DNA from: Martelella mediterranea
Lineage (GTDB): Bacteria > Pseudomonadota > Alphaproteobacteria > Rhizobiales > Rhizobiaceae
Assembly: GCF_004342225.1 (NCBI RefSeq)
Contig: NZ_SMAR01000001.1
Span: 248,001-312,000 of the forward strand
Direction: 5' to 3'
Length of the DNA stretch: 64,000 bases
Numbering within the stretch: position 1 is the first letter of the stretch; the number at the start of each line of letters is the position of its first letter. Positions 24,147-34,615 of the stretch are shown in pieces. Position numbers and translations under genes: made by a program. A model generated the notes under the pieces. That model saw only the letters and a program-made list of their open reading frames with translations, was not told the DNA's origin and made no database searches.

Positions 24147-24812
24147 ATGGCTCTCATTCAATTCGAAAATGTCGGCCTGCGTTACGGAATGGGGCCGGAA
24201 GTGCTCAGGGATCTTACCTTCGATGTCCCAAAACACTCATTTCAGTTCCTGACCGGGCCTTCCGGCGCGGGAAAAACAACACTGCTCAGGCTTATGCTGA
24301 TGGCTTTGAAGCCGACGCGTGGGCTGATCCGTCTTTTTGATCGCGATGTGGCGGTCATTCCACACCGTGAACTGCCGATGTTGCGCCGGCGGGTCGGTAT
24401 TGTGTTTCAGGATTTTCGCCTGCTCGATCATATGACGACTTATGAAAATGTGGCGCTGCCGCTGAGGGTTCGTGGCAAAGACGAAGTCACTTATCGCAAT
24501 GATGTTATCGAGCTTTTGAAATGGGTCGGGCTTGGCGAGCGGCTTCATGTGCATCCGGCCGTCTTGTCCGGTGGAGAAAAGCAACGCGCAGCCATTGCCC
24601 GGGCGCTGATTGATCAACCGGAGGTGTTGCTGGCCGATGAGCCAACCGGCAATGTTGATCCGCCGATGGCGCGGCGGCTGCTCAGCCTTTTTGTCGAGCT
24701 GAACCGTCTTGGAACTGCAGTTGTCATCGCGACTCACGATATCGGTCTGATGGATCGTTATGATGCCCGCCGTATGATCCTGTCTGAAGGGAGGCTTGAA
24801 ATCTATGAGTAG
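24147..24812 (+). CDS. ftsE: Cell division ATP-binding protein FtsE
   Basis: 221 residues, ABC ATPase: Walker A GPSGAGKTTLL, Q-loop VFQDFRLLDH, signature LSGGEKQR, Walker B VLLADEPTGNVD, His switch ATHD. With FtsX it activates periplasmic murein hydrolases at the septum. ATG at 24147 (a TTG two codons earlier is also possible). Stop overlaps the ftsX start by 8 nt. Confidence 0.93.
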   Translation: MALIQFENVGLRYGMGPEVLRDLTFDVPKHSFQFLTGPSGAGKTTLLRLMLMALKPTRGLIRLFDRDVAVIPHRELPMLRRRVGIVFQDFRLLDHMTTYENVALPLRVRGKDEVTYRNDVIELLKWVGLGERLHVHPAVLSGGEKQRAAIARALIDQPEVLLADEPTGNVDPPMARRLLSLFVELNRLGTAVVIATHDIGLMDRYDARRMILSEGRLEIYE

Positions 24813-25932
24813 GCCGCCCCAGTCAGGTCGCGATCCCAGACGTGGCGTGCCGGGTCGCAACGCTCAGGATGCTGCCCGAAAAGGCGGAGCCGGTCTGCCA
24901 CCGCGCCGCTTCGGAGCGTCGAAAACCGGCGGTGCAGGAGCGGGCGGCGGGCGAGTGTCAAAACCGTCAGGACCTCCACGTATGATTGCATCTGGCAGGA
25001 GGAAGCCGACGCCGATCGTTCCGCCCGGCAATGTTCAGTCTCGGGCCCTGATGGCGGTGATTGCCATCATGGCGTTCCTGGCATGTCTTACGCTTGGCGG
25101 TGTCTCGATGATCCGGGCAACAGCGGCGAGCTGGCAGGGCGGGATTTCGCGTGAAGTCACCATCCAGATCAAGCCGCAGGAAGGTCGAGACATGAATGCG
25201 GCATTGCTGCAGGCCCGCGATATTGCCCTGCAGTTTGTCGGCACAGTGGAGGGGCGGATTGTCGACGAAGCGGCCACTGAACGTCTGCTGGAACCATGGC
25301 TTGGCACCGGCCTTGATTTTGATGAACTACCTGTACCGCGTCTGGTGATCATCACAATTGATGAACGGAACCCGCCGGATTTTTCGGCAATGGCCAACGC
25401 GCTGCAAAAGCAGGTTCCCGGTGCCTATCTGGACGATCACCGGGCCTGGGTGAACCGGCTTTCGTCGATGGCGGATGCAATGACGTCGATCGGCCTTTCG
25501 ATCATGATGCTGGTTTTCTTCGCCATGATCCTGACCGTGATTTTCGCAACGCGTGGTGCGCTTTCCGGTAGCCGGTCAATTGTCGAAGTGTTGCACTTCG
25601 TCGGTGCTGAACGCTCCTTCGTTGCCTCACAGTTCCAGCGTCATTTTTTCAATGTTGCGTTGAAAGGGGCGTTTCTTGGTGGTTTTCTCGCCTGTCTGTT
25701 TTTCGCCGCTGCCCGGATCTGGCAAAGCCGCTTTCTGGCAACCCCCGGCGCAGATCAGGCCACTGCGCTGTTCGGATCGATCTCCATCGGCTGGGGGGCT
25801 TTTGCCGGCATCCTGCTGACAGTCCTGATTGTCGCTGCGTTGACAACTCTGACAGCACGTCTGACGGTCATGCGCACAATTCACGAGATCGACCACATCC
25901 GCTCAGATCCGGAACAATCTAATCCGGTCTGA
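24805..25932 (+). CDS. ftsX: Cell division protein FtsX
   Basis: 375 residues. An unusually long basic Gly/Pro/Arg-rich cytoplasmic N-terminus (about 1-75) is followed by a first membrane helix (near 80-100), a periplasmic domain, and three C-terminal helices, the standard FtsX layout. The membrane partner of FtsE. ATG at 24805 overlaps the end of ftsE, so the two are translationally coupled. Confidence 0.9.
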   Translation: MSRPPQSGRDPRRGVPGRNAQDAARKGGAGLPPRRFGASKTGGAGAGGGRVSKPSGPPRMIASGRRKPTPIVPPGNVQSRALMAVIAIMAFLACLTLGGVSMIRATAASWQGGISREVTIQIKPQEGRDMNAALLQARDIALQFVGTVEGRIVDEAATERLLEPWLGTGLDFDELPVPRLVIITIDERNPPDFSAMANALQKQVPGAYLDDHRAWVNRLSSMADAMTSIGLSIMMLVFFAMILTVIFATRGALSGSRSIVEVLHFVGAERSFVASQFQRHFFNVALKGAFLGGFLACLFFAAARIWQSRFLATPGADQATALFGSISIGWGAFAGILLTVLIVAALTTLTARLTVMRTIHEIDHIRSDPEQSNPV

Positions 25933-26118
25933 TGCTATATTGAACGACCTTTTCTTATCCTTGTGTTTTCATGCATGACCGGGGGCTGAATTTCGGCCAC
26001 AAAAAACTTGATGTATAGAGGTCAGGTTCGCCCTGATTCGAACAAAACTTCTGGGTTCATACCCACAATAAATAATGGAACTGGCCTTCAGGCCGCGAAT
26101 AAAGTGAGCGAACCACGC

Positions 26119-26838
26119 ATGCCGGAACAAAACGGTCAGCCGCATGACAATGCTGAAACCGCTGCAAATGGCAGTGCTGAGCCTGTGAGGCGTTTCTCGC
26201 TTTTCCGGTTTCTACTGGCTTCATTGGTGATCTGTGCGGTGGCATTCGCGGGTGGCTTCGTCTGGTTTTGCGGAAATATTCTTCTGACCAACGCGCCAGC
26301 GCATGTGAAAGGCGATGCCATTGTCGTGCTGACCGGTGGCCCAAGACGGATTGATGTAGCGTTGCGTCTTCTTGAGGAGGGCAAAGGTGATCGGCTTTTG
26401 ATCTCTGGAGTCAATCCATCAACGAGCGGTGAGAGTATTCGAAAGCTTACCGGTGGAGACAGTGATCTTTTTGAGTGTTGTGTTGATATTGGCTACGAAG
26501 CCTTAACGACACAGGGCAATGCTGCAGAAACACGGCATTGGCTGGCCGACCATGATTACCAGCGTGTTATCGTGGTCACGAGCGGTTATCATCTGCCACG
26601 CAGCTTGTTTGAGCTGCGGTCGATTGATCCGGACACGACCTTTATCGGCTATCCTGTTGCCAGTCTGAGTGAAAACGCCGGATTTGCAGAAAAGTTTAAG
26701 ACATTGAAGATTGTCGGGGCGGAATATCTCAAGTTTATCGGTGCGCATGTTCGCGCCTATGCCGGTCTGGAGCGTATTTCAGGAACTGGCCTGCAAAGTT
26801 CCATGACAGATTTGTCTGCACGCGGGAGAGCGGCATGA
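26119..26838 (+). CDS. YdcF/SanA-like (DUF218) protein
   Basis: About 239 residues with a hydrophilic N-terminus, one membrane helix (FLLASLVICAVAFAGGFVW) and a DUF218 domain: DAIVVLTGGPRRIDVALRLL, LLISGVNPS and VVVTSGYHLPRS. This family is linked to envelope and cell-wall functions but has no settled enzymatic role. The start is uncertain (ATG 26119, or GTG at 26104). The stop overlaps the plsC start as ATGA, so they form one operon. Confidence 0.8.
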   Translation: MPEQNGQPHDNAETAANGSAEPVRRFSLFRFLLASLVICAVAFAGGFVWFCGNILLTNAPAHVKGDAIVVLTGGPRRIDVALRLLEEGKGDRLLISGVNPSTSGESIRKLTGGDSDLFECCVDIGYEALTTQGNAAETRHWLADHDYQRVIVVTSGYHLPRSLFELRSIDPDTTFIGYPVASLSENAGFAEKFKTLKIVGAEYLKFIGAHVRAYAGLERISGTGLQSSMTDLSARGRAA

Positions 26839-27644
26839 GGCTGTTGCGCTCTTTCATCTTCAACTTTGTTTTTTATGTTGGAACGGCGCTGCGCATGATT
26901 GTGCTTTCGCCGTTCTATTTCAGCGTTTCGCGAGAGCGGGCTTACCGTGTCGTGGTTCAGGGCTGGGGCCGTTTTGTCAATCGCCAGATGCGCTGGTGGG
27001 CCGGTGCAACATTCGAGATCGAGGGGCTGGAGCATCTGCCGGATGGTCCTTGCATCATCGTTCCCAAGCACCAGTCAGCCTGGGACACAATCCTGCTTTT
27101 GCCATGGATCCCCGATTCCGTCTTTATGCTGAAACGTGAACTGATCGAGATGCCGCTGTTTGGATGGTACCTGAAGAAGCAGCGCCAGATTGCCGTCGAT
27201 CGCGCTGCAAAAGGGCGCAACATGGCTGATGCGATCCTTCGCACGAAAGCTGAGGTGGAAACCGGACGCCAGCTTATCATTTTTCCTGAAGGGACGCGTC
27301 GTCCGCCGGGCGCTCTGCCAGAGTACAAGCGTGGCATCCAGAAACTCTATGCCAATCTCGATATTCCTGTCATTCCTGTCGTCATGCATCCGGGTCTGTT
27401 CTGGCCGCGTGGCAGTTTCTGGCGCTATGGCGGGCACTTTAAAGTGCGCGTGCTGGAGCCGATCGCGCCCGGCATGGAGCCAAAAGCCTTTTTTACCCAT
27501 CTGGTTGAAACCATGGAGCGGGAAAGCGATCAGCTTCTTTTGGAAACAGTTGCAGCCAATCCTCAGCTGCCCTTGCCTGAAATCACGCAGAAGCGTGTTG
27601 ATGCATTGAAGAAAAACGCGAACCCGCTGGCTGAAATGCGCTAG
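26835..27644 (+). CDS. plsC: 1-acyl-sn-glycerol-3-phosphate acyltransferase
   Basis: 269 residues, membrane-associated. Motif I is HQSAWD (HX4D), motif III is IIFPEGTRR and motif IV is IPVIPVVMHPG. It transfers an acyl group to lysophosphatidic acid to make phosphatidic acid. ATGA overlap with the preceding gene. A 20-bp copy of the palindromic repeat linker begins immediately after its stop. Confidence 0.92.
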   Translation: MRLLRSFIFNFVFYVGTALRMIVLSPFYFSVSRERAYRVVVQGWGRFVNRQMRWWAGATFEIEGLEHLPDGPCIIVPKHQSAWDTILLLPWIPDSVFMLKRELIEMPLFGWYLKKQRQIAVDRAAKGRNMADAILRTKAEVETGRQLIIFPEGTRRPPGALPEYKRGIQKLYANLDIPVIPVVMHPGLFWPRGSFWRYGGHFKVRVLEPIAPGMEPKAFFTHLVETMERESDQLLLETVAANPQLPLPEITQKRVDALKKNANPLAEMR

Positions 27645-27664
27645 CCTATTGAATCTACGCATCG
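27645..27664 (-). repeat. Fragment of the composite palindromic element
   Basis: The reverse complement is identical over 20 bp to 15640-15659 (linker module ending in GTAGATTCAATAGG). It directly follows the plsC stop codon; the palindromic arms are missing. Confidence 0.7.
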
Positions 27665-27781
27665 GCTCGAATCTGAGGTTCGTTTCACTGTTCCGCTTGC
27701 TCTGACGGAATGTCAGATTCAAGGAGAGTGACTGGCAAGTTCGTGTTTCTCTTGTGGTTTTCGAATTTCAAATTCACCACA

Positions 27782-28333
27782 CTAGCGCCCCACCTTGTCT
27801 GCAGGCCTTTCAGGCGCCTGTTCCAGAAGCCTGGCGACCAGCTCAAGATCGCTGTCCTTTATGGACATTTTTCTCAGATGCTCAACCGTGCTGATCACAT
27901 AGTCGTGGTTTGCGCCTGCCTTGCCCTGCGCATGGCGCACCATCTGCGCCTGACGGTCAAGGCTGAGCCGGCCCATATACTGCTCATGGGCAGGATCGAC
28001 CACATAGCAAACGGCCGGTACCGACTGTTCATTGGCAAGCGTGATGGGCAGTATAAGTTCACGGTAGGCGTTGGTCACAAGCTCTCTGGCGCGCAGATAC
28101 TGCATCACTTCCCGCTCTTTTTCCGCATCGACCGCAAAGGCAACGCCTTCACAGGCGCCACCGCGATCCAGTCCCATGACGAGGCCTGGCGTTTCGCGTG
28201 TCCCGCGGTAAATATGAGAGGAAATGCAAAGGCTCCGGTGGTATCCAGAAAGCTGCGCGCGTGTGCGTCGCAGGCTTTCAAAACCCGGATTCCACATTAA
28301 AGAGCCATAGCCAAATACCCAGAATTCGTTCAT
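27782..28333 (-). CDS. Gamma-glutamylcyclotransferase (ChaC-like)
   Basis: 183 residues. The opening WVFGYGSLMWNPGF is the family hallmark; the glutamate in GACEGVAF is the likely general base, followed by RELV and YVV. It splits glutathione into 5-oxoproline and Cys-Gly. The start at 28333 matches family length; a longer reading adds 37 unlike residues. Divergent from the DUF2125 gene. Its product, 5-oxoproline, is the substrate of PxpA seen earlier in the window. Confidence 0.85.
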   Translation of the reverse strand: MNEFWVFGYGSLMWNPGFESLRRTRAQLSGYHRSLCISSHIYRGTRETPGLVMGLDRGGACEGVAFAVDAEKEREVMQYLRARELVTNAYRELILPITLANEQSVPAVCYVVDPAHEQYMGRLSLDRQAQMVRHAQGKAGANHDYVISTVEHLRKMSIKDSDLELVARLLEQAPERPADKVGR

Positions 28334-28385
28334 ATGCTGTTGCCTGACGCTGATTTGACGAACACAGGAAAAGTGGAGAAGCGCA

Positions 28386-29381
28386 ATGGCGAGGTCAAGC
28401 CGGACAGGAAAAGTTCTGAAATGGGCGGTCATCGCCGTTGTCATTCTGGCTGTCCTTTATGCCGCAGGCTGGTTTTTTATTGCCCGAACCGTAAAAGCCC
28501 GCATTTTCGCTTTGCTTGAAGGCACAAACGGGCAGGACGTGGTCGTTCAGTGCAGCGAGCTTGGCTATCAGGGTTTTCCTGTGAATTTCGGATTTTCCTG
28601 CCGCGATTTGCATGTGCGTGACCGTGCAACGAATATGACGGCTGACCTGCCGGGCCTTCTTGCTCGTGCGCCGGTTTATTCGCCCTGGGCGGTTGAAACC
28701 ACGCTGGAGGGACCGCTGACGCTCGATAGCGGTCATGGTGTGATGGTGCGTTCTGAATGGAGCGCACTGGGCGGTAAGATGATTTATGGTGATGACGCCC
28801 CGCGCTTTCTGTCCTTCAGTTTTGAGGATATGACCACGCGCTTTTCCAATGCTGATGATCAGGAAGGCACGCTGACGATTGAAGGCGGCGAAGGGCTGAC
28901 GCGCGATAATGAAGGCGACCTTGATGTCGCCTTGTCCATCAGCAATGCGATTTTGCGCCCTCAGAACAAGGCGGATGCTCTGGACCCTGTTTCGATCAAT
29001 CTGAATGCAACAGTTGAAAATGGCGGCGCGATGCTGGGCGAGCCGATCCGGCTGGAAGCACTCCGGGGTAAAAGTGGCATTGTCGATCAGGCGATGCTGA
29101 CCATTGGTACGCATGGTTCCCACGTAGCACTTTCAGGCCCCTACAGTTTCGATGCGCAGGGGTATCTGAGCGGTAATTTCAAAGTTGAACTTGCTGGTAT
29201 CGATATTCTGGCACGTGCGATCGGTATCGCTATCCCCGAATCCGCCAATGCCGTGAACACCATCGCCGGGCTGGTAAATGCACTTGCATCCGGGCAGAAG
29301 AGCCTTGCAGTTACAGTTAAGGTTGATGGTGGCAAAGCCTCCATGGGCTTTATTCGGCTGGGCCGGTTGCCGCCAATCTGA
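28386..29381 (+). CDS. DUF2125 domain protein, exported
   Basis: 331 residues with an N-terminal signal anchor (VLKWAVIAVVILAVLYAAGW) and a long periplasmic region with beta-rich character: CSELGYQGFPVNFGFSC and LEGPLTLDSG are typical of DUF2125, a family found almost only in Alphaproteobacteria. No function is known; an envelope role is likely. GGAGAAG precedes the ATG, and a terminator follows at 29392-29442. Confidence 0.82.
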   Translation: MARSSRTGKVLKWAVIAVVILAVLYAAGWFFIARTVKARIFALLEGTNGQDVVVQCSELGYQGFPVNFGFSCRDLHVRDRATNMTADLPGLLARAPVYSPWAVETTLEGPLTLDSGHGVMVRSEWSALGGKMIYGDDAPRFLSFSFEDMTTRFSNADDQEGTLTIEGGEGLTRDNEGDLDVALSISNAILRPQNKADALDPVSINLNATVENGGAMLGEPIRLEALRGKSGIVDQAMLTIGTHGSHVALSGPYSFDAQGYLSGNFKVELAGIDILARAIGIAIPESANAVNTIAGLVNALASGQKSLAVTVKVDGGKASMGFIRLGRLPPI

Positions 29382-29391
29382 GGTTAAAACC

Positions 29392-29442
29392 AGAGCGGGA
29401 CCGCTGTTCACTGAAACACGGACCCGCTCTGTCTTTTTCTTT
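29392..29442 (+). terminator. Terminator of the DUF2125 gene
   Basis: AGAGCGGG-N23-CCCGCTCT followed by GTCTTTTTCTTT. Confidence 0.7.
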
Positions 29443-29489
29443 GAAGCTGTTTGCAGACCTCAGACGTTTCCGTCTGACGGCGAAAGGCC

Positions 29490-30422
29490 TCAGTCTTTAC
29501 GCTCGATCTTGTGGCGGCCAAAGTCGGGCGCATCGACGTCCTGACCGGCCTCGATGATCGAACGGCGGATCGCCCGGGTCCGTGAAAACAGATCGAAAAG
29601 CTTATCGCCTTCACCCCATCGGATCGCGCGCTGAAGATAAGCGAGGTCTTCGGAAAACCGCGCCAGCATCTCAAGAATCGCATCCTTGTTGTGCAGGCAG
29701 ACGTCGCGCCACATTGTGGGATCGGAGGCCGCCAGGCGGGTGAAATCCCGAAAGCCGGAAGCCGAATATTTGATCACTTCGCCTTCGGTCACGGTCTCCA
29801 GATCATCTGCTGTACCGACAATATTATAGGCTATGATGTGCGGCAAGTGTGAGACAATCGCCAGAACCTTGTCATGGTGCGCCGGGTCCATCTGATCGAC
29901 CATGGAGCCTAGCGCCTGCCAGAAACGTGTCAGCTTATCCAGCGCATCAGGATCAGTGTCATTCTGCGGTGTCAAAATGCACCAGCGGTCTTTGAACAAG
30001 CCTTCAAATCCCGCATCCGGGCCAGAGCTTTCCGTACCGGCGATCGGGTGACCTGCGATGAAGTGCACGCCTTCAGGTACATGGGGAGCCATCTGCTCAA
30101 TGACCGATTTCTTGGTTGAGCCCACATCGGTCAGTATGGCGCCGGCTTTCAGCGATGGTGCAATGGCTTCGGCGACTGCGCCGGAGGCACCGACGGGCAC
30201 AGAGACGATCACGAGGTCAGCACCACGCGCGGCATCTCTTGGGTCCGTAGTGTAGCGGTCCCCCAGATGAAGCTCTTCGGCACGGCGCAGCGTTTCGGCA
30301 GACCGTGTTGAAACGACGATCTCACCGGCCAGACCTTTTGCCCGCATATCACGGGCGATGGATGAGCCAATCAGCCCGATGCCGATCAGCGTCACACGTT
30401 GAAAATGCACATCCCTCATCAT
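29490..30422 (-). CDS. tyrC: Prephenate/arogenate dehydrogenase (TyrA/TyrC)
   Basis: 310 residues. NAD-binding [36 protein letters not shown] and HLPHIIAYN are the TyrA signatures. It oxidatively decarboxylates prephenate or arogenate in tyrosine synthesis. No chorismate mutase domain. Its ATG overlaps the hisC stop (ATGA), so a hisC-tyrC operon. Confidence 0.9.
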   Translation of the reverse strand: MMRDVHFQRVTLIGIGLIGSSIARDMRAKGLAGEIVVSTRSAETLRRAEELHLGDRYTTDPRDAARGADLVIVSVPVGASGAVAEAIAPSLKAGAILTDVGSTKKSVIEQMAPHVPEGVHFIAGHPIAGTESSGPDAGFEGLFKDRWCILTPQNDTDPDALDKLTRFWQALGSMVDQMDPAHHDKVLAIVSHLPHIIAYNIVGTADDLETVTEGEVIKYSASGFRDFTRLAASDPTMWRDVCLHNKDAILEMLARFSEDLAYLQRAIRWGEGDKLFDLFSRTRAIRRSIIEAGQDVDAPDFGRHKIERKD

Positions 30423-31543
30423 AAAGCGCCTGTTTTTGCTTTCTGATTCATAAAGGCCTTTAAAGCTTCGATCACGCCGAGATTGGCTTCTTCTGTGCCG
30501 ATGCTCATGCGCAATGCATTGGGGAACCCATATCCGGCGACAGCACGCAGCACATAACCTTTCGAAGAAAGGTAACGGTCGGCATCCGGCGCGCGCCTGC
30601 CATCTTCATCCGGGAAGTGGATCAAAATGAAGTTTGTGACCGATGGCGTGACCTTCAGGCCAAGCGCCGTCAGTTCCTCAGTCATCCGATCAATCCAGCT
30701 GGTGTTGAAGGCAACGGCTTCTTCGGTGAAGCCGGTATCCCTGACCGCCTCTGTCGCCGCGGCAATCGCCATCGCATTCAGATTGAACGGGCCACGTACC
30801 CGATCCAGTGCCTGTACAATTTCGAGAGGACCGTAAAGCCAGCCGACGCGCAGGGCAGCCAATCCGTATACCTTCGAAAACGTTCGGGTCATCACGACAT
30901 TGTTGCTGTGGCCGACAAGCTCCATGCCGGATTCATAGTCATTGCGGCGCACATATTCGGCATAGGCAGCATCAAGCACCAGAATGACATTGGCAGGCAG
31001 CGCTTCCTGAAGTCTGCGGATCTCCGACATTGGCAAATAGGTACCGGTCGGGTTGCCCGGATTTGCAAGGAAAACCATTCTGGTTTTGTCTGTCACCGCA
31101 GCCAGAATGGCATCGATATCGACACGGGCATCCTTTTCTTTCACGGTAACCGGTGTTGCGCCATTGGCCATGATCTGGATTTTATAGACCAGAAAACCGT
31201 GCTCGGTGATGATCGCTTCATCGCCTTCACCAAGGTACACATGGCACAGCAGCCCGAGAAGCTCGTCGGAACCATTGCCGCAAATGATGTTTGCCGTGTT
31301 CAGACCATAAAGCCCGGCAATCGCCTGCCGAAGGCTGGAGGCCTGGCCATCGGGATAGAGTTCCAGATGTGCGGCAACATGTTTCATTGCTTCCAGCGCC
31401 TTCGGGCTGGGGCCGAGCGGTGTTTCATTCGACGACAGCTTATGCACCTTCGCCACGCCTTCGACATGATCTTTGCCGGGCACATAAGCGGCAATATCCA
31501 TGACACCGGGGCGGGGGGTGGGCTTTATCGTCGAATTACGCAT
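30419..31543 (-). CDS. hisC: Histidinol-phosphate/aromatic aminotransferase HisC
   Basis: 374 residues, PLP fold type [25 protein letters not shown] and the PLP-lysine site in [18 protein letters not shown] are visible. Being fused in transcription to tyrC, it probably also acts on prephenate or phenylpyruvate-type substrates. The start at 31543 has GAGG upstream; a longer in-frame reading adds 58 unlike residues. Confidence 0.9.
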   Translation of the reverse strand: MRNSTIKPTPRPGVMDIAAYVPGKDHVEGVAKVHKLSSNETPLGPSPKALEAMKHVAAHLELYPDGQASSLRQAIAGLYGLNTANIICGNGSDELLGLLCHVYLGEGDEAIITEHGFLVYKIQIMANGATPVTVKEKDARVDIDAILAAVTDKTRMVFLANPGNPTGTYLPMSEIRRLQEALPANVILVLDAAYAEYVRRNDYESGMELVGHSNNVVMTRTFSKVYGLAALRVGWLYGPLEIVQALDRVRGPFNLNAMAIAAATEAVRDTGFTEEAVAFNTSWIDRMTEELTALGLKVTPSVTNFILIHFPDEDGRRAPDADRYLSSKGYVLRAVAGYGFPNALRMSIGTEEANLGVIEALKAFMNQKAKTGAL

Positions 31544-31643
31544 CGGAAACCTCAAAGATATTGTGGGCTGAAACTGCCCGATTAAAACGGAAGAAGGAAT
31601 AATCAGGATTACCGCGATTGTCGAGGGCGGCAGCGCCCGTCTT

Positions 31644-32408
31644 TTAAGGGGTGTGTGGCCAGTCAGCTGGTCTGTCCCGGGTCGTGGGAACCCCCTGCGG
31701 CGAAAGCGCGGGAACAAGAACCTTGCGCGATGCGCGGGCTGTCACCGGCAGACCCTGATAAAGCCGCTTCTGCGCTTCAACAAGGATGGCGCCGGAAAAG
31801 GCTGGCCAGAGCGTTCGTCCTGATCGTTCAAAACTTGAGCGAAACTTCAGCACGGCACGGCTTTTTGAAGGCGGGAAGAACAGCGCTTCGGCGAAGGCGC
31901 CGGGGGTGAAATTCGTCTCGCGCAGCAGGCCTGTGATCTGACTTTTCGAATAGGGCCTGCCATTGCCGAAAGGTGTGTGATCGAGACGCGCCCATACACC
32001 GCGACGGTTTGGGGCCACGATGACGACGCGGCCTCCAGGTGCCAGAACCCGCCAGAGTTCGCGCATCGTGTCACCCGGACTTTCGGTAAATTCAAGCGCA
32101 TGGACCAGAAGTACGCGGTCGACCGAGGCGTCGGGCAGAGGCAGTTCCTCATTATAGACCAGTGCGGTGGCTGAAGGGCCTGATGATGGCCAGTTGATTG
32201 CACCCTGAGAGGCCGGCATGAAAGCCATGGCGCGTTCTGCATCCGCACTGAAGCGGTCAAGATAGGGGAGGCTGTAACCAAGGCCGACCAGCCGTTCATC
32301 CGGCATTTTCGCCCATATCGACGTTAACGCCAAAGAGATCGACTGGGCAGCAAGCCGCCCCAGCCGGGTATGATAGAAAGCGCGCAGATCGACGATATCA
32401 GTGTTCAT
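31644..32408 (-). CDS. Class I SAM-dependent methyltransferase
   Basis: 254 residues. The glycine-rich SAM loop is degenerate ([10 protein letters not shown] at about 45), then [26 protein letters not shown] and [13 protein letters not shown] follow. It belongs to the Methyltransf_11-like group next to hisC in many rhizobia. The acceptor is unknown. It lies upstream of hisC on the same strand and is divergent from gloB. Confidence 0.8.
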   Translation of the reverse strand: MNTDIVDLRAFYHTRLGRLAAQSISLALTSIWAKMPDERLVGLGYSLPYLDRFSADAERAMAFMPASQGAINWPSSGPSATALVYNEELPLPDASVDRVLLVHALEFTESPGDTMRELWRVLAPGGRVVIVAPNRRGVWARLDHTPFGNGRPYSKSQITGLLRETNFTPGAFAEALFFPPSKSRAVLKFRSSFERSGRTLWPAFSGAILVEAQKRLYQGLPVTARASRKVLVPALSPQGVPTTRDRPADWPHTP

Positions 32409-32493
32409 GTGCTGAGTTAATCCCGAGGCCGGTTGGACTTCAAGTGCCAAATCACTACATTGAGAAAAGCAGACAGTATCAGAGGAAGAGCTG

Positions 32494-33264
32494 ATGACCC
32501 GACTGGAAATCGCCGTATTCATGTGCCGCTCGGATAATTATGGCGTTCTCGTTCATGACCCTGAAACGGGCCGGACAGCAACCATTGATGCCCCTGATGC
32601 GGACGCGGTGGCGGGTGAGGCTGAAAAACGAGGCTGGAAGCTCACGGATATCCTGACGACCCACCACCACAAGGATCATGTCGAAGGTAACCTTCCGCTG
32701 AAGGAACGTTATGGTTGCCGGATCGTCGGCCCGGTCGAGGAGGCGGTGGTGATTCCCGGCCTCGATCTTGCTGTGGCGGAAGGCGATCCATTGGAGTTTG
32801 CCGGTCACCGGATTGAGGTGATTGAAACGCCCGGCCATACGGCAGGTCACATCTGCTATCACTTTGTTGATGACAAACTGCTGTTTGCAGCTGACACGCT
32901 CTTTGCCATGGGCTGCGGTCGGCTGTTCGAACGGCCTGCGGCAGTCATGCTGACGTCACTTGAAAAGCTGATGGCGCTGCCGGACGATACAGAAGTGTAT
33001 TTCGGTCATGAATATACGCTGGCGAATGCGAAGTTTGCGCTTTCCGTCGATGGTGACAATCAGGTGTTGAAGGAAAGGGCAGAGGCCATCGCAGCGCTTC
33101 GCGATGCCGGTGATTTCACGATCCCCACGACCATCGGTCTGGAAAAGAAAACCAATCCTTTCCTGCGGTTTGAAAATCCGGCAATGCGCGCCGGTCTGGA
33201 AATGGAAAACGCCAGCAATGCCGAAGTGCTTGCTGAAATCCGCCGGCGAAAGGATCATTTCTGA
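32494..33264 (+). CDS. gloB: Hydroxyacylglutathione hydrolase (glyoxalase II)
   Basis: 256 residues, metallo-beta-lactamase fold. Metal-binding THHHKDH, the HTAGH loop, a downstream Asp in [17 protein letters not shown] and GHEYT. The C-terminal FLR segment binds glutathione. It hydrolyses S-lactoylglutathione to lactate and glutathione. GAGGAAG precedes the ATG. The stop overlaps the next gene by 1 nt. Confidence 0.93.
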   Translation: MTRLEIAVFMCRSDNYGVLVHDPETGRTATIDAPDADAVAGEAEKRGWKLTDILTTHHHKDHVEGNLPLKERYGCRIVGPVEEAVVIPGLDLAVAEGDPLEFAGHRIEVIETPGHTAGHICYHFVDDKLLFAADTLFAMGCGRLFERPAAVMLTSLEKLMALPDDTEVYFGHEYTLANAKFALSVDGDNQVLKERAEAIAALRDAGDFTIPTTIGLEKKTNPFLRFENPAMRAGLEMENASNAEVLAEIRRRKDHF

Positions 33265-33689
33265 TGACAGCCGATGAGATTATTGAAACGCTCGGGCTGC
33301 AGGGACACCCCGAAGGTGGCTGGTTTGCCGAGACCTATCGGGATTTTTCCGACGGTTCTGAACGCGGCGTTTCGAGCCTGATCTATTTTCTGCTCAAACG
33401 CGGCGAACGCTCTCACTGGCACCGGCTGCATTCCGCCGTAGAGGTTTGGCATTACTATTCCGGAGATTCGCTGAAGCTGCATATGTCGGGCGATGCGGGG
33501 CCTGTGGAAACCGTGGTGCTCGGACCTGATCTGGCCAACGGCGAACGCCCGCAAGCCGTTGTTCCGGCGGGATGCTGGCAGGCCGCAGAAACACGCGGCG
33601 ATTACACGCTGGTTGGTTGTACGGTCGCGCCCGGATTTGTATTCGACGATTTCGAACTGGCCGTTTCTAAGTGGGTGCCGGGGACTTGA
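33264..33689 (+). CDS. Cupin family protein (DUF985)
   Basis: 141 residues, single small cupin barrel. HPEGGWFAETYR, RGERSHWHRL, EVWHYYSGD and QAAETRGDYTLVGCTVAPGF are the DUF985 motifs. Biochemical role undefined. Start overlaps the gloB stop (TGATG), so it is co-transcribed. Confidence 0.85.
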   Translation: MTADEIIETLGLQGHPEGGWFAETYRDFSDGSERGVSSLIYFLLKRGERSHWHRLHSAVEVWHYYSGDSLKLHMSGDAGPVETVVLGPDLANGERPQAVVPAGCWQAAETRGDYTLVGCTVAPGFVFDDFELAVSKWVPGT

Positions 33690-33695
33690 TCGGTT

Positions 33696-34574
33696 TTACC
33701 CTGCGTTGCGCTTTTTGAAGATCATATCACGGGCGGCCAGCAGCGCGCCGCCGGTGATCAGGAGGCAGGCCATGATGACGCGCCATCCGGGTTCGCCGAA
33801 TCTGAACGCGATCAGAATGATTGTTGAAAGCAGAGGTGCTGCATAACTGGCGGCTCCCAGGACCTGAATATTGCCCTTCTTGACGCCAAAATCCCACGCG
33901 TAAAAAGCAAGTCCCACTGGAAACAGGCCCAGTCCGATGACAGCGAGCCACTGGCTGATGCTTTCCGGCCAGACCGTTGTTTCAAGCAGGAGATGACAAA
34001 GCAGGGACAGAAGAGAGGTCGCAAGACAGAAGCCGGTAACCACATCTGTCGAAACCTTGGCAAAGGAGCGTGAAATCAGCGAATAGCTGGTCCAGGTGAA
34101 TGCGCCCAGAAATGCCGCTGCATAGCCAAGACTGTATTCTCCGCTCAAAGTCAGTCCCCCGCCGCGCGTCACCAGTATCGCGGTTCCGGCGAAGCCTGCA
34201 ACGGCACCCAGAATGTGATGCGCCTTCAGCTTCTCGCCGGGAAGCAGCGCCGAACCGACGACGATCAGCAGTGGCCAGAGATAGGCGATCAGCCCGGCAT
34301 CCACGGCGGGCGCATTGCGAAGGGCGGTGAAATACAGAAAGTGATATCCGAAAAGCCCACCGATCCCGGCAATCCAGACCTTCGGCGGCTGCCGCAGCAG
34401 GTGCAGGCGTTCAGGCTTTGCGGTCAGAACCGCGATTCCCGGCAGGCTGGCAATGGCAAAGGCAATAGCAGAAAGCTGAAAAGGCGGGACGTTGCCTGAA
34501 GCTGCCGTGAAAAGGGCGAGAAACGACCACATCACAACAGCGGAAAACCCGATCAGCGTGGCGCGGAGTGTCAT
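33696..34574 (-). CDS. EamA/DMT family transporter
   Basis: 292 residues, about ten membrane helices in two EamA repeats (LWPLLIVVGSALLPGEKL ends the first). Resembles the YddG/RhaT-type aromatic amino acid or metabolite exporters. Substrate unknown. Convergent with the cupin gene with a gap of only 6 bp. Confidence 0.85.
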   Translation of the reverse strand: MTLRATLIGFSAVVMWSFLALFTAASGNVPPFQLSAIAFAIASLPGIAVLTAKPERLHLLRQPPKVWIAGIGGLFGYHFLYFTALRNAPAVDAGLIAYLWPLLIVVGSALLPGEKLKAHHILGAVAGFAGTAILVTRGGGLTLSGEYSLGYAAAFLGAFTWTSYSLISRSFAKVSTDVVTGFCLATSLLSLLCHLLLETTVWPESISQWLAVIGLGLFPVGLAFYAWDFGVKKGNIQVLGAASYAAPLLSTIILIAFRFGEPGWRVIMACLLITGGALLAARDMIFKKRNAG

Positions 34575-34615
34575 GAAAAACCTTTGGAGAGAAGAAGGTG
34601 TCGGACCAGATCAGC